From Membranipora membranacea (lineage: Eukaryota > Bryozoa > Gymnolaemata > Cheilostomatida > Membraniporidae), in NCBI GenBank assembly GCA_914767715.1, contig OU612070.1, forward strand, positions 22,742,025 to 22,806,024: a stretch of 64,000 nt of DNA, in the 5' to 3' direction. Within the stretch, counting starts at the first letter, position 1, and every line of letters begins with the position of its first letter. The notes below the pieces were generated by a model. That model saw only the letters and a program-made list of their open reading frames with translations, was not told where the DNA came from and ran no database searches. Made by a program: the position numbers and the translations under genes. Of this stretch, positions 13,032-25,109 are shown in pieces.

Positions 13032-14517
13032 ACTCTCTCAGATATCAGCGCGGCTAGCCTAGCTCTCCACTCCTAGCAAACACACGTCAACAATAACTCT
13101 TCACCTTTGTGCACATCATTTCAAGTGCAAATGAGAAATTTGGGAAATAATTGCGCTGATCAAATATTGGTATGAGATTGGCTCACTTAGAATATAGTAT
13201 TGGGCTGCTGACCAAGTCTGTCATACAGCAGCACCCCAATCTTCCTACAACTAAAGTAGAGGTGAAAGTATAATGCGCATCATAATACAAAATGCCAAAG
13301 GATTAATAAAATTAATGGTCCCTTGTACGAAAGGAAAACTGACCTGAAGGGCTCAGCAAGACATAACAACAAACTTTGCTCTATTTTAGGAGAGGATTAT
13401 GAATGATTCCGAGTCCTAAGAATGAAACCCTGGGTATTCTGTGCGCTGTCTGCCTCTGCCAGAAAATGCTCAGTGCAGGGAATGCGTCACATTATAGAGT
13501 ATAAATGTAGTCATTGCGCTGTTGCACAAACACGAATATACACAGTGTCATGACACTATTCAAATGCTATTTTCCCAATATGATTACACATAAAAATAGA
13601 CATCAAATCTGATCACAAAAATCAACTTTCCATCTGCGCTGTCTGTATTGACATCATACAAATATATCTAATTATAGTAGGATTAAAAACACAAGGGAAA
13701 TTTTGCTCAATAACCGAATGAAAAATAGCCGAAATAACTGCAGCGTTGAGGAGATCTCAAAACAGAGAAGAATAAACAAAACTTATTACCTAAGTCTCAC
13801 CTGCAGATTGGACAAGATTGAGCAAAGTTAACAGGTTAACTCCATCAACAATATAAATGAAGAGCACTTTCGAAAGCGTGGATTCTGACGTATACTAATT
13901 ATAAAACACCTGTCTGGCAGCAGCAGTGTCACAGAGAAAGTCGTTGAGGACAAAAACAGGGTGTTGTGTAATTAAAACGGATAAGAGTGGTCTGACATAT
14001 ATCACATATGTCAACACTACTTAGTCCAAAGAAATCAATGATAACATTTATTGACATTTTGAAGTCAAGTGCTCCGCCACTCAATATAGAGATACAAAAT
14101 GATGATATTTGATATGTTGTAACTAATAATAAAACATGTTCAGTAAACTGTAACAAAAAGCAACAGCAGTCATGGATTCGTGTTCAACAAAAAAGATATC
14201 CCAAAAAACCTTTACCTGCTTGTTCATTGTTCAGTGTGTAGGAGTCTTTGGCTCCACTTATGGCTTTCATTATGAAGTTGAATACATTTTGGAAAAACTA
14301 TCGTGATCAATAACTTCCGTTTGATGAATTTTTACACGGCTATTAAAGCTGACAGATGGGGTCCTGTGTCAAGGGGAGCCTCAATTATAGGCCTACCCAT
14401 AATAATAAGGTTGTGACGGGAATCATTTCAGCTTATACCTGCATTCCGAGAAAATCAGTCTGCCTACAATCACGCCTACCCAGATTTTCATAGAAAAAAT
14501 AATTTGATGTATCTCAG
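13032..14517. other. Upstream region of the tau-like gene, no other gene seen
   Basis: This should hold the tau-like promoter and 5' UTR. The minus open frame 14156-13929 has no recognisable domain. No repeat structure stands out until the foldback element that starts at 14518. Confidence 0.45.
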
Positions 14518-14814
14518 TAGCCTTGTCACGCGGCCACTGGTTTTGGTTTTTTGGGTGGCCTTGTATTTCTCGGTATAGTGTCGGTAGTTGTCTTCTGCGG
14601 TTTTAGCTCTTTTTCTCTGTTCCATAGGCAAATAAATTAACTCTGAATATGATAAATGACAAAGTTAATTTATTTGCCTATGGAACAGAGAAAAAGTCAA
14701 AGCTCAAAGTGGTGAAGATTAGAGCTAAAACAGCAGAAGACAACTACTGATACTATACCAAGAAATACAAGGCCACTCATAAAAACAAAAACCAGTGGGC
14801 GCGTGACAAGGCTA
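14518..14814. mobile_element. Foldback MITE with 9-bp target-site duplication (Mutator-like?)
   Basis: Nearly the whole 297 bp is an inverted repeat. Left end TAGCCTTGTCACGCGGCCAC pairs with right end GGGCGCGTGACAAGGCTA. Further inside, GAGCTAAAACAGCAGAAGAC pairs with its counterpart at ~14592-14612, and the centre pairs AAGTTAATTTATTTGCCTAT with 14625-14645. It is flanked by identical 9-bp repeats GTATCTCAG at 14509-14517 and 14815-14823. A 9-bp duplication with long inverted repeats fits Mutator-like elements. No transposase is present, so it is non-autonomous. Confidence 0.85.
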
Positions 14815-15314
14815 GTATCTCAGTGCTGGAGAGTCTGCTTTGCATGTACGAGCCCTCCCACCCCAGGTCCACGGCATTGCCAGATTTGTGTTGACCCAAG
14901 GACAACTTCTGAGTGACACTTACCACTGATATTCATTCATATTTTTGCAACTATGTATACATGTACCTATTATTCTGTGTGGTCTGTTATGGGAACCTCA
15001 GTTGAAATTTATTTTCCTCAATAACTACAAAGCATTAGTTTCATGGTAAGAGGGAAAAAGTTTTAAAATATTTAGATTGCCTGTGAGAAAGAGGGCACAA
15101 CTTCAAAACATAAAGTGTGTGTAGGCTTCTTAAACCAGGGAGTTTGGAACAAATTCTGCTCTCCTGCTTAAACCAGGAAGAATTTACTCCCTGATTAAAT
15201 CCGCCTCAAAAACATAGTCCACAAAATTCTTGCCAAAGTACTAAAAATCATCAAGATAAGGTAATTAAGTGACTTACAGTGGTGTCACTGTCAGAGTTTC
15301 TGGTATCAGATTTG

Positions 15315-16540
15315 TCATTCAGGTTCAATTTTCACCTCCTGTTGCACGGAGAGAATCTCTGATGGTTCGACCTTCACCTCTTCTAACTCATAACACGGCT
15401 GGTTTGTTGTCCCAGTGTCATATTGTAACTCTGATAATTGTGAGTCAATGGAACTCCAGTTAATCACTGGTTGTACGTTATTGGTGCTGCATCCAGAATT
15501 CAGACTTCGGAAAGTCATAGACACGTTTTCTTGCTCATCACTCTTACCATTGCCCCCCATTTCCCCTTTGTATTCATCCAATTGTTTTTCTAAGTCATGA
15601 ATTGCCTCCCTGTGAATTGTAACTTCCTCAAATAAGGATGTGGCTCGTTTGAGTAGCTCTTCATATGTCAGCTCTGACAACTGTTCACTGACAGGTGGGC
15701 TCTGAAAGCTTTGTTCTGACAGCTGTACACAGTTGTAGTCAGCCTTGTCAACACCTTTTCTCTTTTTTGATTGGCTGATATTTGACCTAAGGGTACCTCT
15801 GTAGTCTGAACATTTGGCACAGCGGATACTTGATTGTGGCTGACTGTCTTCAAGGAAAACGTGGCAATTAGGGCTATAAACAGAGTCACGATCCATGTAT
15901 TCAAACTTCTCATCGGCAATACCAGAACAAAGGCGCCCGTTGACCAGAATGTCAAGAAATTTCATCACTTCTGTGCTGTTTTTCGGTGTTAGAAGTATAG
16001 CCCTGTCATTAACAGTCCCTACCACAGAGCCATCCTCGCATACTCTGAATTGGTGAGTCACAGTTATTTCTAAAAATAGAAACAATCACATACACCTTAC
16101 AGATCTAAAAAATTCAGAACTTCAAGTCACCCCTCTCCCCATGTCTACACATTGGTTATGTTTATTTATGTATATTTCTCCCCTTTGACCTCCGCTGGTT
16201 AGAGTATAGGATATTTAGTAGTGATTTTGGCTTGCTAATAATTATCGTTAAAAATAGTTATCTTCATGAGGAACTGTGCCTACTTAGGGAACTTGATCAA
16301 CTGGCATTCTAACCAAATTGCCTCCAAAGATTCCCAAGAATAAATATGAATTTTAATTGTGCATTACGCACGACACCTACCAGTATCGGACATGATGAAG
16401 AATTCATCCCTTTGTCTTATTTTAATGAAACCGAGTTCCTCTAACAGAGCCGAAACTGAAGCAGTCATGATTCCACGTCTAGCAGTATGGACGCCTTTCT
16501 TTTTATGAGTAAACGGCCTCTTACGATTCGGATTCGGCAT
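15315..16540 (-). CDS. Tandem-family protein A, unrecognised, two exons
   Basis: Exon 1 is 16540-16381 and exon 2 is 16069-15315 (stop TGA), joined at MSDTG/EITVTHQ in phase, 304 residues. I chose ATG 16540 because all three paralogues keep it in the same place. Exon 1 is a basic lead followed by a conserved LLEELGF..I+..DEFFIMSDTG block. Exon 2 has a compact domain (FRVCEDGSVVGTVNDRA, STEVMKFLDILVN). It also has paired cysteines in a C-x2-C-x2-YR context at ~135, a basic KKRK stretch that could act as a nuclear signal, and a predicted coiled coil at ~185-220 (ELTYEELLKRATSLFEE). The acidic tail carries two psi-K-x-E motifs (VKVE, VKIE). I do not recognise the family. A nuclear, DNA-associated or transposon-derived role is inference only. 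Confidence 0.7.
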
Positions 16541-16844
16541 CTTACTGCAATGTAACGTTAGGTACCCATTGAGAAACATGACAAGAAAATGTTAGGTGTC
16601 TGTACTGTTCGAAAGTGAGAGTTGTGAGCAAAATCAGTAAACCAACAAGTAAGTACGTCGTTGCCTACTGCATTAGTATCTTAGATATATTTGGGAGTTG
16701 CCTCACCGCATCACAAGTGGGTGAAGAAGGGTGCTGAGGTTCACAAATTGATCATAAGAAGCAATCTCAGACCGCATTGAAATAGGATAGGATAATTTAT
16801 TCTGTCTCTGCCAAGTGGTTGAGGAATAAAAGCGTCTGTTGAGC

Positions 16845-17198
16845 TCATAATAAAAATATTAAAATACTGTATAATATAAAAATGTTGCAGTGTTGTACCG
16901 TTATAAAATGATACTCAGAAAAATGTTTATTTAAAAATTTGATGCATTGTGCTCTAAAACAGTTCTTACGAATATCAACTCTACACTTCAAGGCACGGTA
17001 GCGCCCTGAAGGTAGCTTATCTAGCTCAAAAAGAGGGTCATTATCAGTGGCGTACATTCTAAGGCACTTATTGTGAAAACAACGTTCATAGACTGTATGG
17101 TAAAGAACAGAGTTTTTTAGCCTGTCTTGACAAGCTGGGATTTCAGTCCATTCTCCAACCCAATTTTTCCCCCATGATGGAATAGAGATAGAACACAA
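16845..17198 (-). mobile_element. 3' end fragment of a non-LTR retrotransposon (LINE) ORF
   Basis: The minus frame encodes a stretch with LPSGRYRALKCRVDIRKNCF followed by IKFLN. This resembles the 'LPxGRRYR..R......F.P..IK.LN' C-terminus of CR1/Rex1-type LINE proteins. Unit B keeps only a short trace of the same region (around 20500-20540), so the LINE seems to predate the duplication and was partly deleted there. No target-site duplication was found. Confidence 0.55.
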
Positions 17199-19112
17199 CT
17201 CTTTTCTGGACAGTTCTTCACAGGAGTCGAAAAGCTTTGATGTTGGGGTGTGCGGTGGGGGGAGGGGGCAAAGCTCGTCAGGACATGCTGTGAAAATAAA
17301 GATGATCTTAACCCGCTGTCAGCATGTTTTGGCACAGTCACTTTACCAACTGTCAATGCAACAAAGTTGCAGCTGAGAAAACATGATCCAGTACATGGTT
17401 TAAGTATTTTTGGGTTATCGGCTTTTCAGTACTCCCAAACCAAAGACTGGATGAGGCAAGGCACTTCGCACCAACCGAAGGTGTGCACATAACAAATTAC
17501 TGCTGGCATAACACAAATTTATGCTGGCGACGATTGTTGTAAGACATGTCGAAGGACAAAGTGGACATGTCTTACAATACTTAATGCCTATAAAGTATAT
17601 TCTTATTTGTGCTGTAGCGGCGGCATGAGTGCTGTAAGAGATATCCTATACAGCACCTGCCACACGTCTCACAACATATAAGTGTGGGATTAGACGACTA
17701 AGCACCTTAGTCTGAGCGCGCAACATGTTTTCATAAAACTGGCTACTGCCTTTACAGGAACTGGACTTTTTTTCTGTAATGGTCAGTGCATCAATGAACT
17801 CTGTCAGGGAAAGGGAGATTATTGGGTGCATGATTTAATCAATGATTTAAGTGCTGCGACCCCTCAGTTGCATCAGCCGCTTAGGCATCAGCCTACCACC
17901 AGAACAGTATTTAGTGTCTTCGTCATGGGGTCTTTAATTCTTGAAATTTGAAAACCATGATTTTAGGAAAATTATGATTAATCCAAAACATAGCCTGGAG
18001 TTAGGAAATGTAGCAGTCCTATAATCTAAAATGTAGTAATTGAACCAACTTTAACTCACTATCTATTTTGTCACAGGGCAGTACTACGCCTGTAGGCTAC
18101 TACTAACTGTAGTGTATTGTCAGGACAGGCTACTATACCAGGGTGTAGTTATTGTGCTCACTGTGGGGGAACCATGATGATACACTCTTATGACAATTGA
18201 CAACATGGCTAGTAAAAGGGCAACCTTGATCTCAATAAACTCTTTGAAAGCCCTCCCTCCGTCAAACTGGAGTGGCAAAACTTCTTTTAAAGACATTGGA
18301 AAAAAAAAGTTATAGGTGGTGTCACTGTGGCAAACTTATACCCAATCAAATTGTGAGCTTATGTGTTTAAACCAATGAAATCAATCCCAACAAAACTCAC
18401 TGTTGTGATATAGAAGGAGTTGTCCTCTCCAAAAATATTAGGACACAACTCTGATAGCTATTTAATGCCTAATTTCACTTATTGGCCGGCTATGATAAAA
18501 AACTCTTTCTTGCCATGACAAGGCAGTTTCCAACCAGCTGTTTCCCTGATCTTGTGTCCGATGAGGTCCTCTGTCAAGCGGAGCATGAGAAGGCCTTCTC
18601 ATAAAGTTTGAGGTGGCGGGATATTATCCCATCTCCATTACAAGATAATCACTTAAACACTTAACCAGACTTTCATATATTATTATTTGGATGTAACTTA
18701 GTGTTAGAGGGCACACATTGCATATGTGAGCCCCAATCCCAGGTCCCCTTCATCACTAGATTTGTGTTGATCACAGGACAACTTCTGGCTGACTCTTATC
18801 GTTTATATGCATTCATATTTTGCCACTACTAGTATTTACTGTGTATTATTACTATTGTATCTTATTGAAAACTTGATCAAATAAGATATTTCTAACACAT
18901 AACCAAGCATTAGCTTCAAAAGATCGAATAATTATATTAGAAGTTTGTCTGTGAGAAAGAGGGCACAACTTCAAAGATGTTGCAGGAGAAAATTAACACT
19001 AACAACAACCAAAAAATTATTTCTGAAGAAGCGGAAAAATATCCAGATAGGGAATTTTGATTGACTTACAGTAGTGTCACTGTCAGAGTTTCTGGTATTA
19101 GTTTTGTAAATA

Positions 19113-20301
19113 TTATCCAGGCTCAATTTTAACCTCCTGTTGCACGGACAGAATCTCTGATGGTTCGACTTTCACCTCTTCTAACTCATAACATGGTTGG
19201 TTTGTTGGCCCAGTCTCATATTGTAACTCTGATAATTGGGAGTCTATTGAACTCCAGTTAATCACTGGTAGTACACTATTAGTGCTGCATCCAAAATTCA
19301 GGCTTCGGAATGTCATAGACGTACATTCTTGCTCATCACCCTCACCATTGCCACCAATTTCACTTTTGTACTGATCGAGTTGGTTTCTAAGGTCATGGAT
19401 TGTCTCTGTATGAACAATGACTTCCTTAGATAAGGATATGGCCCGTTTGAGAAGCTCCTCATATTTCAGCTCTGACAACTGTTCGCTGACAGGTTGGCTC
19501 TGAGAGCTTTGTTCTGGCAGCTGTGCAATGTAGTCAACCCTGTCAACAACTTTCCTCTTTTTTGATTGGCAGAACCTTACCCTAAGAGAATTCCTGTAGA
19601 CTGAACATTTGGTACAGCGGATACTGGATTGTGGTTGACTCTCTTCAAGGAAAACTTGACAGTTAGGGCTATAAACAGAGTCACAATCCATGTATTGAAA
19701 CTTCTCATCTGCATTTCCAGAACAAGGGCGCCTGTTGACCAGAATGTCAAGAAACTTCATCACTTCTGTGCTGTCTTTAGGTGTTAGGAGTATAGCCCTG
19801 TCATTAACAGTCCCTACCACAGAACCATCCTCGCATACTCTGAATTGGTGAGTCACAGTAATTTCTGAAAATAGAAACACTAACATAAGCCTTATAGATC
19901 TAAATCTAAATATAAATCTTTTGTACCTAAGCAATTAGAATTTGAAGTTGCCCCTCCCCTCCTTACTTCAGGATATTGAGTTACTGAAGTAGTGGGATGG
20001 GCCTGCTCATAATTATTGTTAAATTTAGTTATCTTCATTTTAAAATCAAGTACTTTACTAAGGGCACTTGATCAACTGGTATACAAGCCAAATTTCATCC
20101 AGGAATCACAAAGAAAAAGTATAAATTTTACTTCTTGTATTACTTACGACACCTACCTGTATCAGACATGATGAAGAATTCATCTTTTCTTCTCAATTTA
20201 CTGAAACCAAGCTCATCTAACTGAGCAAAGACTGAATCAGTCAAGATTCTTTGTCTGGCACCTCTATTCTTTATTACAGTAAACGGTTTATGTTTTGGCA
20301 T
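19113..20301 (-). CDS. Tandem-family protein B, paralogue of A
   Basis: Exon 1 is 20301-20157 and exon 2 is 19864-19113, joined in phase at the same point as in A, 298 residues, stop TAA. Domain order and motifs match A: DEFFIMSDTG, FRVCEDGSVVGTVNDRA, C-x2-C-x2-YR, KKRK, the coiled-coil stretch SELKYEELLKRAISLSKE and the tail VKVEPSEILSVQQEVKIEP. The near-identical tail suggests recent duplication or selection on it. No frame defects are seen. The function is unknown. Confidence 0.7.
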
Positions 20302-21744
20302 CTTACTGCAACGTAAAGGAAGACACTCATTGAGAAACAAGATAAGGAAATGTTAGGTGTCTGTACAGAGTCGTGAGCAAATTCTGCAAACCACCCAGTA
20401 AGTACTCCGTTGGGAGTCGCATCGCCTTATCATAAGGATGCAGAAGGATGTTGAGGATCAGAATTGATCACAAAAAAACCGCAGGGAGTTGTCCTTGTAT
20501 GGTAAGGAACAGAGTTTTTTAGCCTGCCTTGACAAGCTTATTTGTTGGGGTGCGCAGTGGGGGGTAAGTAAAGTGAAAGTAAAGATGATCTTAGCCCGCT
20601 GTAAGCATGTTTTGGCTCACTCACTTTACCAGCTGTCAATGCAACAAAGTTCCAGCTGAGAAAACATGCTCTCAGCACATCGTTTGAGTTTTTTGTGTTA
20701 TCGGCTTTTTCAGTTCTCTCTAACCAAAGAGTGGATGAGGCAAGGCACTTCGCACCAACCGAAGGTGTACACACAATAAATTACTGCTGGCATTACACAA
20801 ATTTATGCTTGCGACGATTGTTTTAAGATGTGGCAGGACATGGTGGCCATATCTTACAGCACTCAAGGCCTATAAAGTATTGTTTTTTTGTTGTTGTCGT
20901 GCTGTAGGGGCCGCATGAGTGCTGTAAGACATGTTCCATACAGCACCTGTCACCCGTCTCACAAACCCAAGTGTTTGATGAAGGAGTTACTCCTTTGTTT
21001 GATTGGACTGAGCACCTAAAATACGTCTTAGCAGGCAGCATAGGCTGCACCAAAAAACCCTCTACCATGATGTTTTCATGAAACTGGCTACTGCCCATAC
21101 AAAGCAGGACTCTTTTTCTGTAATGGGCAGTACATCAATGAACTCTGTCAGGGAAAGGGAGATCATTGGATGCAGGCTTCATAAACGATTAAGTGTTTTC
21201 ACCTCTCTGTTGTATCAGCCGCATAGGCATACCGTAAGGTCGCGTATTGTAACCACGCGGCTTGTTGGTGAACAGGCCTGAATTAATTTAGGAAACAAAA
21301 CACAGATTTTAGCCATGTCACACCAGCAAGCCCTTGTCAATAGAACACATATTTTAACCATCCGGGCAATAAAATGAACCCGATATCTGCACACACAGAC
21401 CACAATTTACACGGCATTTACCAGACCAAAGGCCATCCACAGTCATGCCTGACAGGCCACCATCACACTGCACAGTTGTACCTTTCATACAAATTGAGTT
21501 ATTCATGTCTGCCAAACAAATTTGAATCCATGTGTTGGCAAGAATATGGACTGGTGCTGATTGGCTAATTATGCACCAACTCATTCCCGATTTGATGACC
21601 TAATTCAGATAGCTCTAGCGAGTCCAGATTATCAACATGGTAATACCAATGAGCTCTGCAATTTTAAACCAATGCATTCACGGGACTGGGAAGACTGATT
21701 TAGAAGACCTCGATGGTTGCAACAGACCATTACATTAGACCTAC

Positions 21745-21952
21745 CTTCGTTTTCTGGTGGTCCTCACCCGATCGGCCAACCCCGTCTCCAACTCAGTGTA
21801 TTTGGCATAATTAACAGCACGACGAATATAGCGGGTCTGGGCCCCACGGTTCTGTAGGGCAACTTCAAGAAACTTTGGCTTGTCCTTTCTCCATCGCTGG
21901 AGACATCTCCGGTCTATATGTTCATCTCTGGATACCTTTTCCAGCGTCTCTC
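21745..21952 (-). CDS. Possible internal exon with helix-turn-helix-like sequence
   Basis: A 208-nt open stretch is bounded by a good acceptor (pyrimidine tract then CAG at 21953) and a GTAGGT donor after 21745. It encodes RRCLQRWRKDKPKFLEVALQ followed by a basic segment and YTELETGLADRVRTTRKR. The 'basic ... ELE..L...V...R' order recalls CENP-B/Tigger-type HTH regions, but the match is weak. No partner exon was found. It lies in the part of unit B that unit A lacks, so it could be a transposon exon. Confidence 0.35.
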
Positions 21953-23339
21953 CTGAATGAATAATGAATAGTGGAGAGTTCAAATAAAATTATTCAATTC
22001 AGTCAAACAAAAAGAGTACCGGGAGGTGTGCAACCTTTACCACCCCATTGAGTGTGGCCAAGATGAGCATGCACACAAGCAATGATTCAGAAATAAGAGA
22101 CAGTCAGTGTCACACCACTGGTCCTGCACTGTAGAAGAGGATGACCGAGTTGCGCTGCAACAACATTGCACCAGTTGCTGTTGTGACAAAAAGTGAGTTT
22201 AAGACTGCTACTGCTAGCAGTAGAACCACTACCAGGCTTTAACAAACAGCACATATTCTGTGTGAGTCACAACACACGACAAGGCTTACAAATAACTTCA
22301 CTTCAAAAAGACACTTGCCATCCAGTTTTGAAAATTTAAGGTAAGGTACACGGTAGCCTAAGGTATGGGAAATAAAGTACCTCCATCTATTTGCAGGCAT
22401 ATTATTGTTGTGTTAACATGTTTGTTGGTGAACAATGATAATATAGCAGTCAGTGATGTGAAATAAAAATATGAAAACCTGCTGTTTGTGTTAGCAAAAT
22501 TCAAAATAAAACTCCAGCTGTACTGATCAATTTATCCTCCAGCTCCCTTCCACTCACCTAACTCTATCCTCCTGATCAACTCCAACTTTTTCTTTACTGT
22601 GTATGATTTCCTTGGCATTCTTCAAATAAGGAGTGCTTCAAATATTGCTTGTTGCTAGCTCCACTGGCAGATTGTAAATACTTGGAAATTATGTCTACGA
22701 TGATCAATCCAAAATGTGATTGAACTAACTTTAACTGACTAAATCATTGTGTCACAGGGAGTAGTCATTGTGCTCACAGTGGGGAAACCATGATGTAACA
22801 CTCTTATGACAATTTGGAGTAAAAGGGCAACCTTGATTTCAATAAAACTCTCTACTTAGCCCTCCCGCTAACAAGCTTGTGGCAAAACTTTTTTTAAAGA
22901 CATTGGAATAAAAATTATAAGTCGTATCACTGTGGCAAACTGATATCCAATAAAAATGAGAGCTTATTTGTTTAAACCAATGAAATCAATCCTAACAAAA
23001 CTTGGTGTTGTGACATAGAAAGAGTTGTCCTTTCCAACAACAGTAGGACACAACTCGTATATAGCCATTAAACACCTAATTACACTTATTGGCCGGCTAT
23101 AATGATGAACTCTTGCTGTGTAACCGCAGTTTCCAAACAGTTGTTTCCCTGATCTGATACTCTCCACAACTTTATATCATGAGTCTTCAGCTTACAACAC
23201 AAACAGAAACATCGTCAGTTATACGTATCAGCTGAATTTTCTTTGGGACTATGGAAACTTGGTTTCTCATAAATATTTTGATGAGCGCGCATGACAATGA
23301 AGATATTGATGCTTATGACCACCGCCATATATGCCGGTT

Positions 23340-24310
23340 CAACCCTGTTTCGGTGGGTTCCCTGCTGCCACATAACCAAATAGGTCAATAGCATTCAGAC
23401 TAAGGTGATATTGTGTAGTATATGGATATATACAGTTTGCTCGTAGCGCAATCTCTACTAGACCACTCACGGGAGGCAGATATGACGGTATCTCATAATA
23501 GATTAGCAGCTGACATCGGTTCATTGCAATATACGAATAGTGTGTAGATATATACAGTATGCTCATAGTTCAATCCCTATAGACCACCTACGGAAGTGGC
23601 AGATACCAAGGTTTCACATATAATAGATAATCCGCTGACATCATTACATTGAAATATACCGCGCCGACCAATCGCTATATGCGATCTAGGTGTCCTTGTT
23701 ATTACGGCAGTTTTATCATCAGGAAATCACAATTCCAATTTTGGAACAGACAGTACCATATAAGCTGTTGACCAGAAAGCAGTACAGCACCAAACCAATC
23801 TCTAAATTGATGCTATGTATCACCTATAGTAGATTAGCTTACAGTAGATCAGCACCCACCAATTACTATATCACCTCTGGGTCGAACAATACCAAGATAC
23901 CATATAAACAGACTAGCTAACAGTCAGTCAGCTCCAAGCAATCTCTATAACCGATAGGGAGGTGTCAAATATATACATATATATATATATATATTTAGCA
24001 TATTAGCTCATCCCCGGTTAGCACCGAGCTTCCTCTATACCACCTCAGGAGTGGACAATACTAAGTATCATATAGAGCTAATAGCAGATTTAGATCACCA
24101 ATTTTTATACACGACCTCAGTAGTGGAGGATCATGGGTCATCATATAGCAGATTTGCAAATCGATCTCCTCAGTCTCTGTATCTCCCCAGGAGTGCCAGC
24201 AGCTGAAGATATAATAGTATCACTTCTATAGAAGATTGGCCCATGCTACGTTACCAGGAGTTATCACTCGAGGTTATAAGTAGGTGAGAATGATCTCCTC
24301 TCTTCGATAT
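23340..24310. repeat. Ancient degenerate tandem array, unit roughly 105-125 bp
   Basis: About eight to ten diverged copies follow a common pattern: CAATCTCTAT, then ACCACCTCAGGAGTGG, then ATACCAAGGTATCATATA, then TAGATTAGC and a GACATCAG-like end. Examples start near 23449, 23571, 23671, 23801, 23858, 23939, 24031 and 24098. Copies vary in length and one carries an (AT)n run at ~23975. No coding is seen. Confidence 0.65.
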
Positions 24311-25109
24311 AAACTGGAATCGCAGCGCACATATTGTATGAATATGGTATGCGTCCAGTTGAATCCTGGTTGTATTACGTTACGTGTTTGCTCTCATTTA
24401 TGGAGTTAAAGATGAGAAAGGAAGATACAAGAACCTGCAGGGAGATTCAGATGACACAGATTACATATTATACTTTATATCATTTTGTTATCACTTTGGA
24501 AAATCGTATTAAAATGTTGTTATTGCGAAATACATGTATTATTTCTGTTTGTTCTGCTTCAATTGAAAATAAGATGCCATAACTTGATATTAGCCTAGAA
24601 CAAATACAGTGTATGCTGGCTTATTCGAACTTTACAATTCAAAACTCCTGTTAATTCAGAGAAGGAAAATTGGTCCCTTCAGCCAGATCTCAATACATTC
24701 TAACGTCACATAATTCAGACTCTGCTTTTTTGGTCCCGAGGTTTGAATTAAGAGAGCTGCACTATAGCATATAACAGCATTTATTAAAGCTTTGCGGGCA
24801 ACCCTGAGCCGATGCACTAGCTCGAATCCGATTAGCTCCGCTGAAACAACAATTTGATATGTTGTAATCATTGATATTAATCTATGGATCAGTGGTGAAA
24901 TACATAGCACCGCTATTTGTGGAATTATGCCATTAGCATATGGCTTTGGGTCAGGATCTAAAGGAAGCTTAAAATCTGGCAGCTTTTGCAATATGCATTG
25001 ATTGACGTCCCAGTAACAACCTTCAAAAACTCAGGCAAACTGCTTGATAAAAGTTTACAAGTTTCTGCAGCTATTCTAGATTCTGAACTTGTAGACCAAT
25101 CAAAGATGA

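Larger units (their letters stand above)
14824..18660. repeat. Tandem segment, unit A
   Basis: First of three related segments. It starts with a tRNA-like SINE head (CTGCTTTGCATGTACGAG resembles tRNA-Ala with anticodon TGC, then a degenerate B box). A GTGAGAAAGAGGGCACAACTT block, the two-exon gene A, a LINE tail and a block ending near 18660 follow. The same order recurs in unit B (18.70-23.17 kb). The 5' part recurs in unit C (25.11-26.76 kb). Confidence 0.8.
18698..23167. repeat. Tandem segment, unit B
   Basis: It repeats unit A in order: SINE-like head at ~18698-18980, gene B, a block at ~20.5-21.2 kb matching 17.2-17.85 kb, and a block at 22.67-23.17 kb matching 18.0-18.66 kb. A stretch at about 21.25-22.65 kb has no counterpart in A and holds an HTH-like exon. 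That stretch is either an insertion in B or a loss in A. Confidence 0.8.

Noticed and set aside
15269-15600. Plus-strand frames over the tandem gene
   Set aside because: Antisense shadows of exon 2 of tandem gene A.
24656-24991. 111-codon minus open frame
   Set aside because: No recognisable motif and no splice partners; in repeat-rich intergenic DNA.
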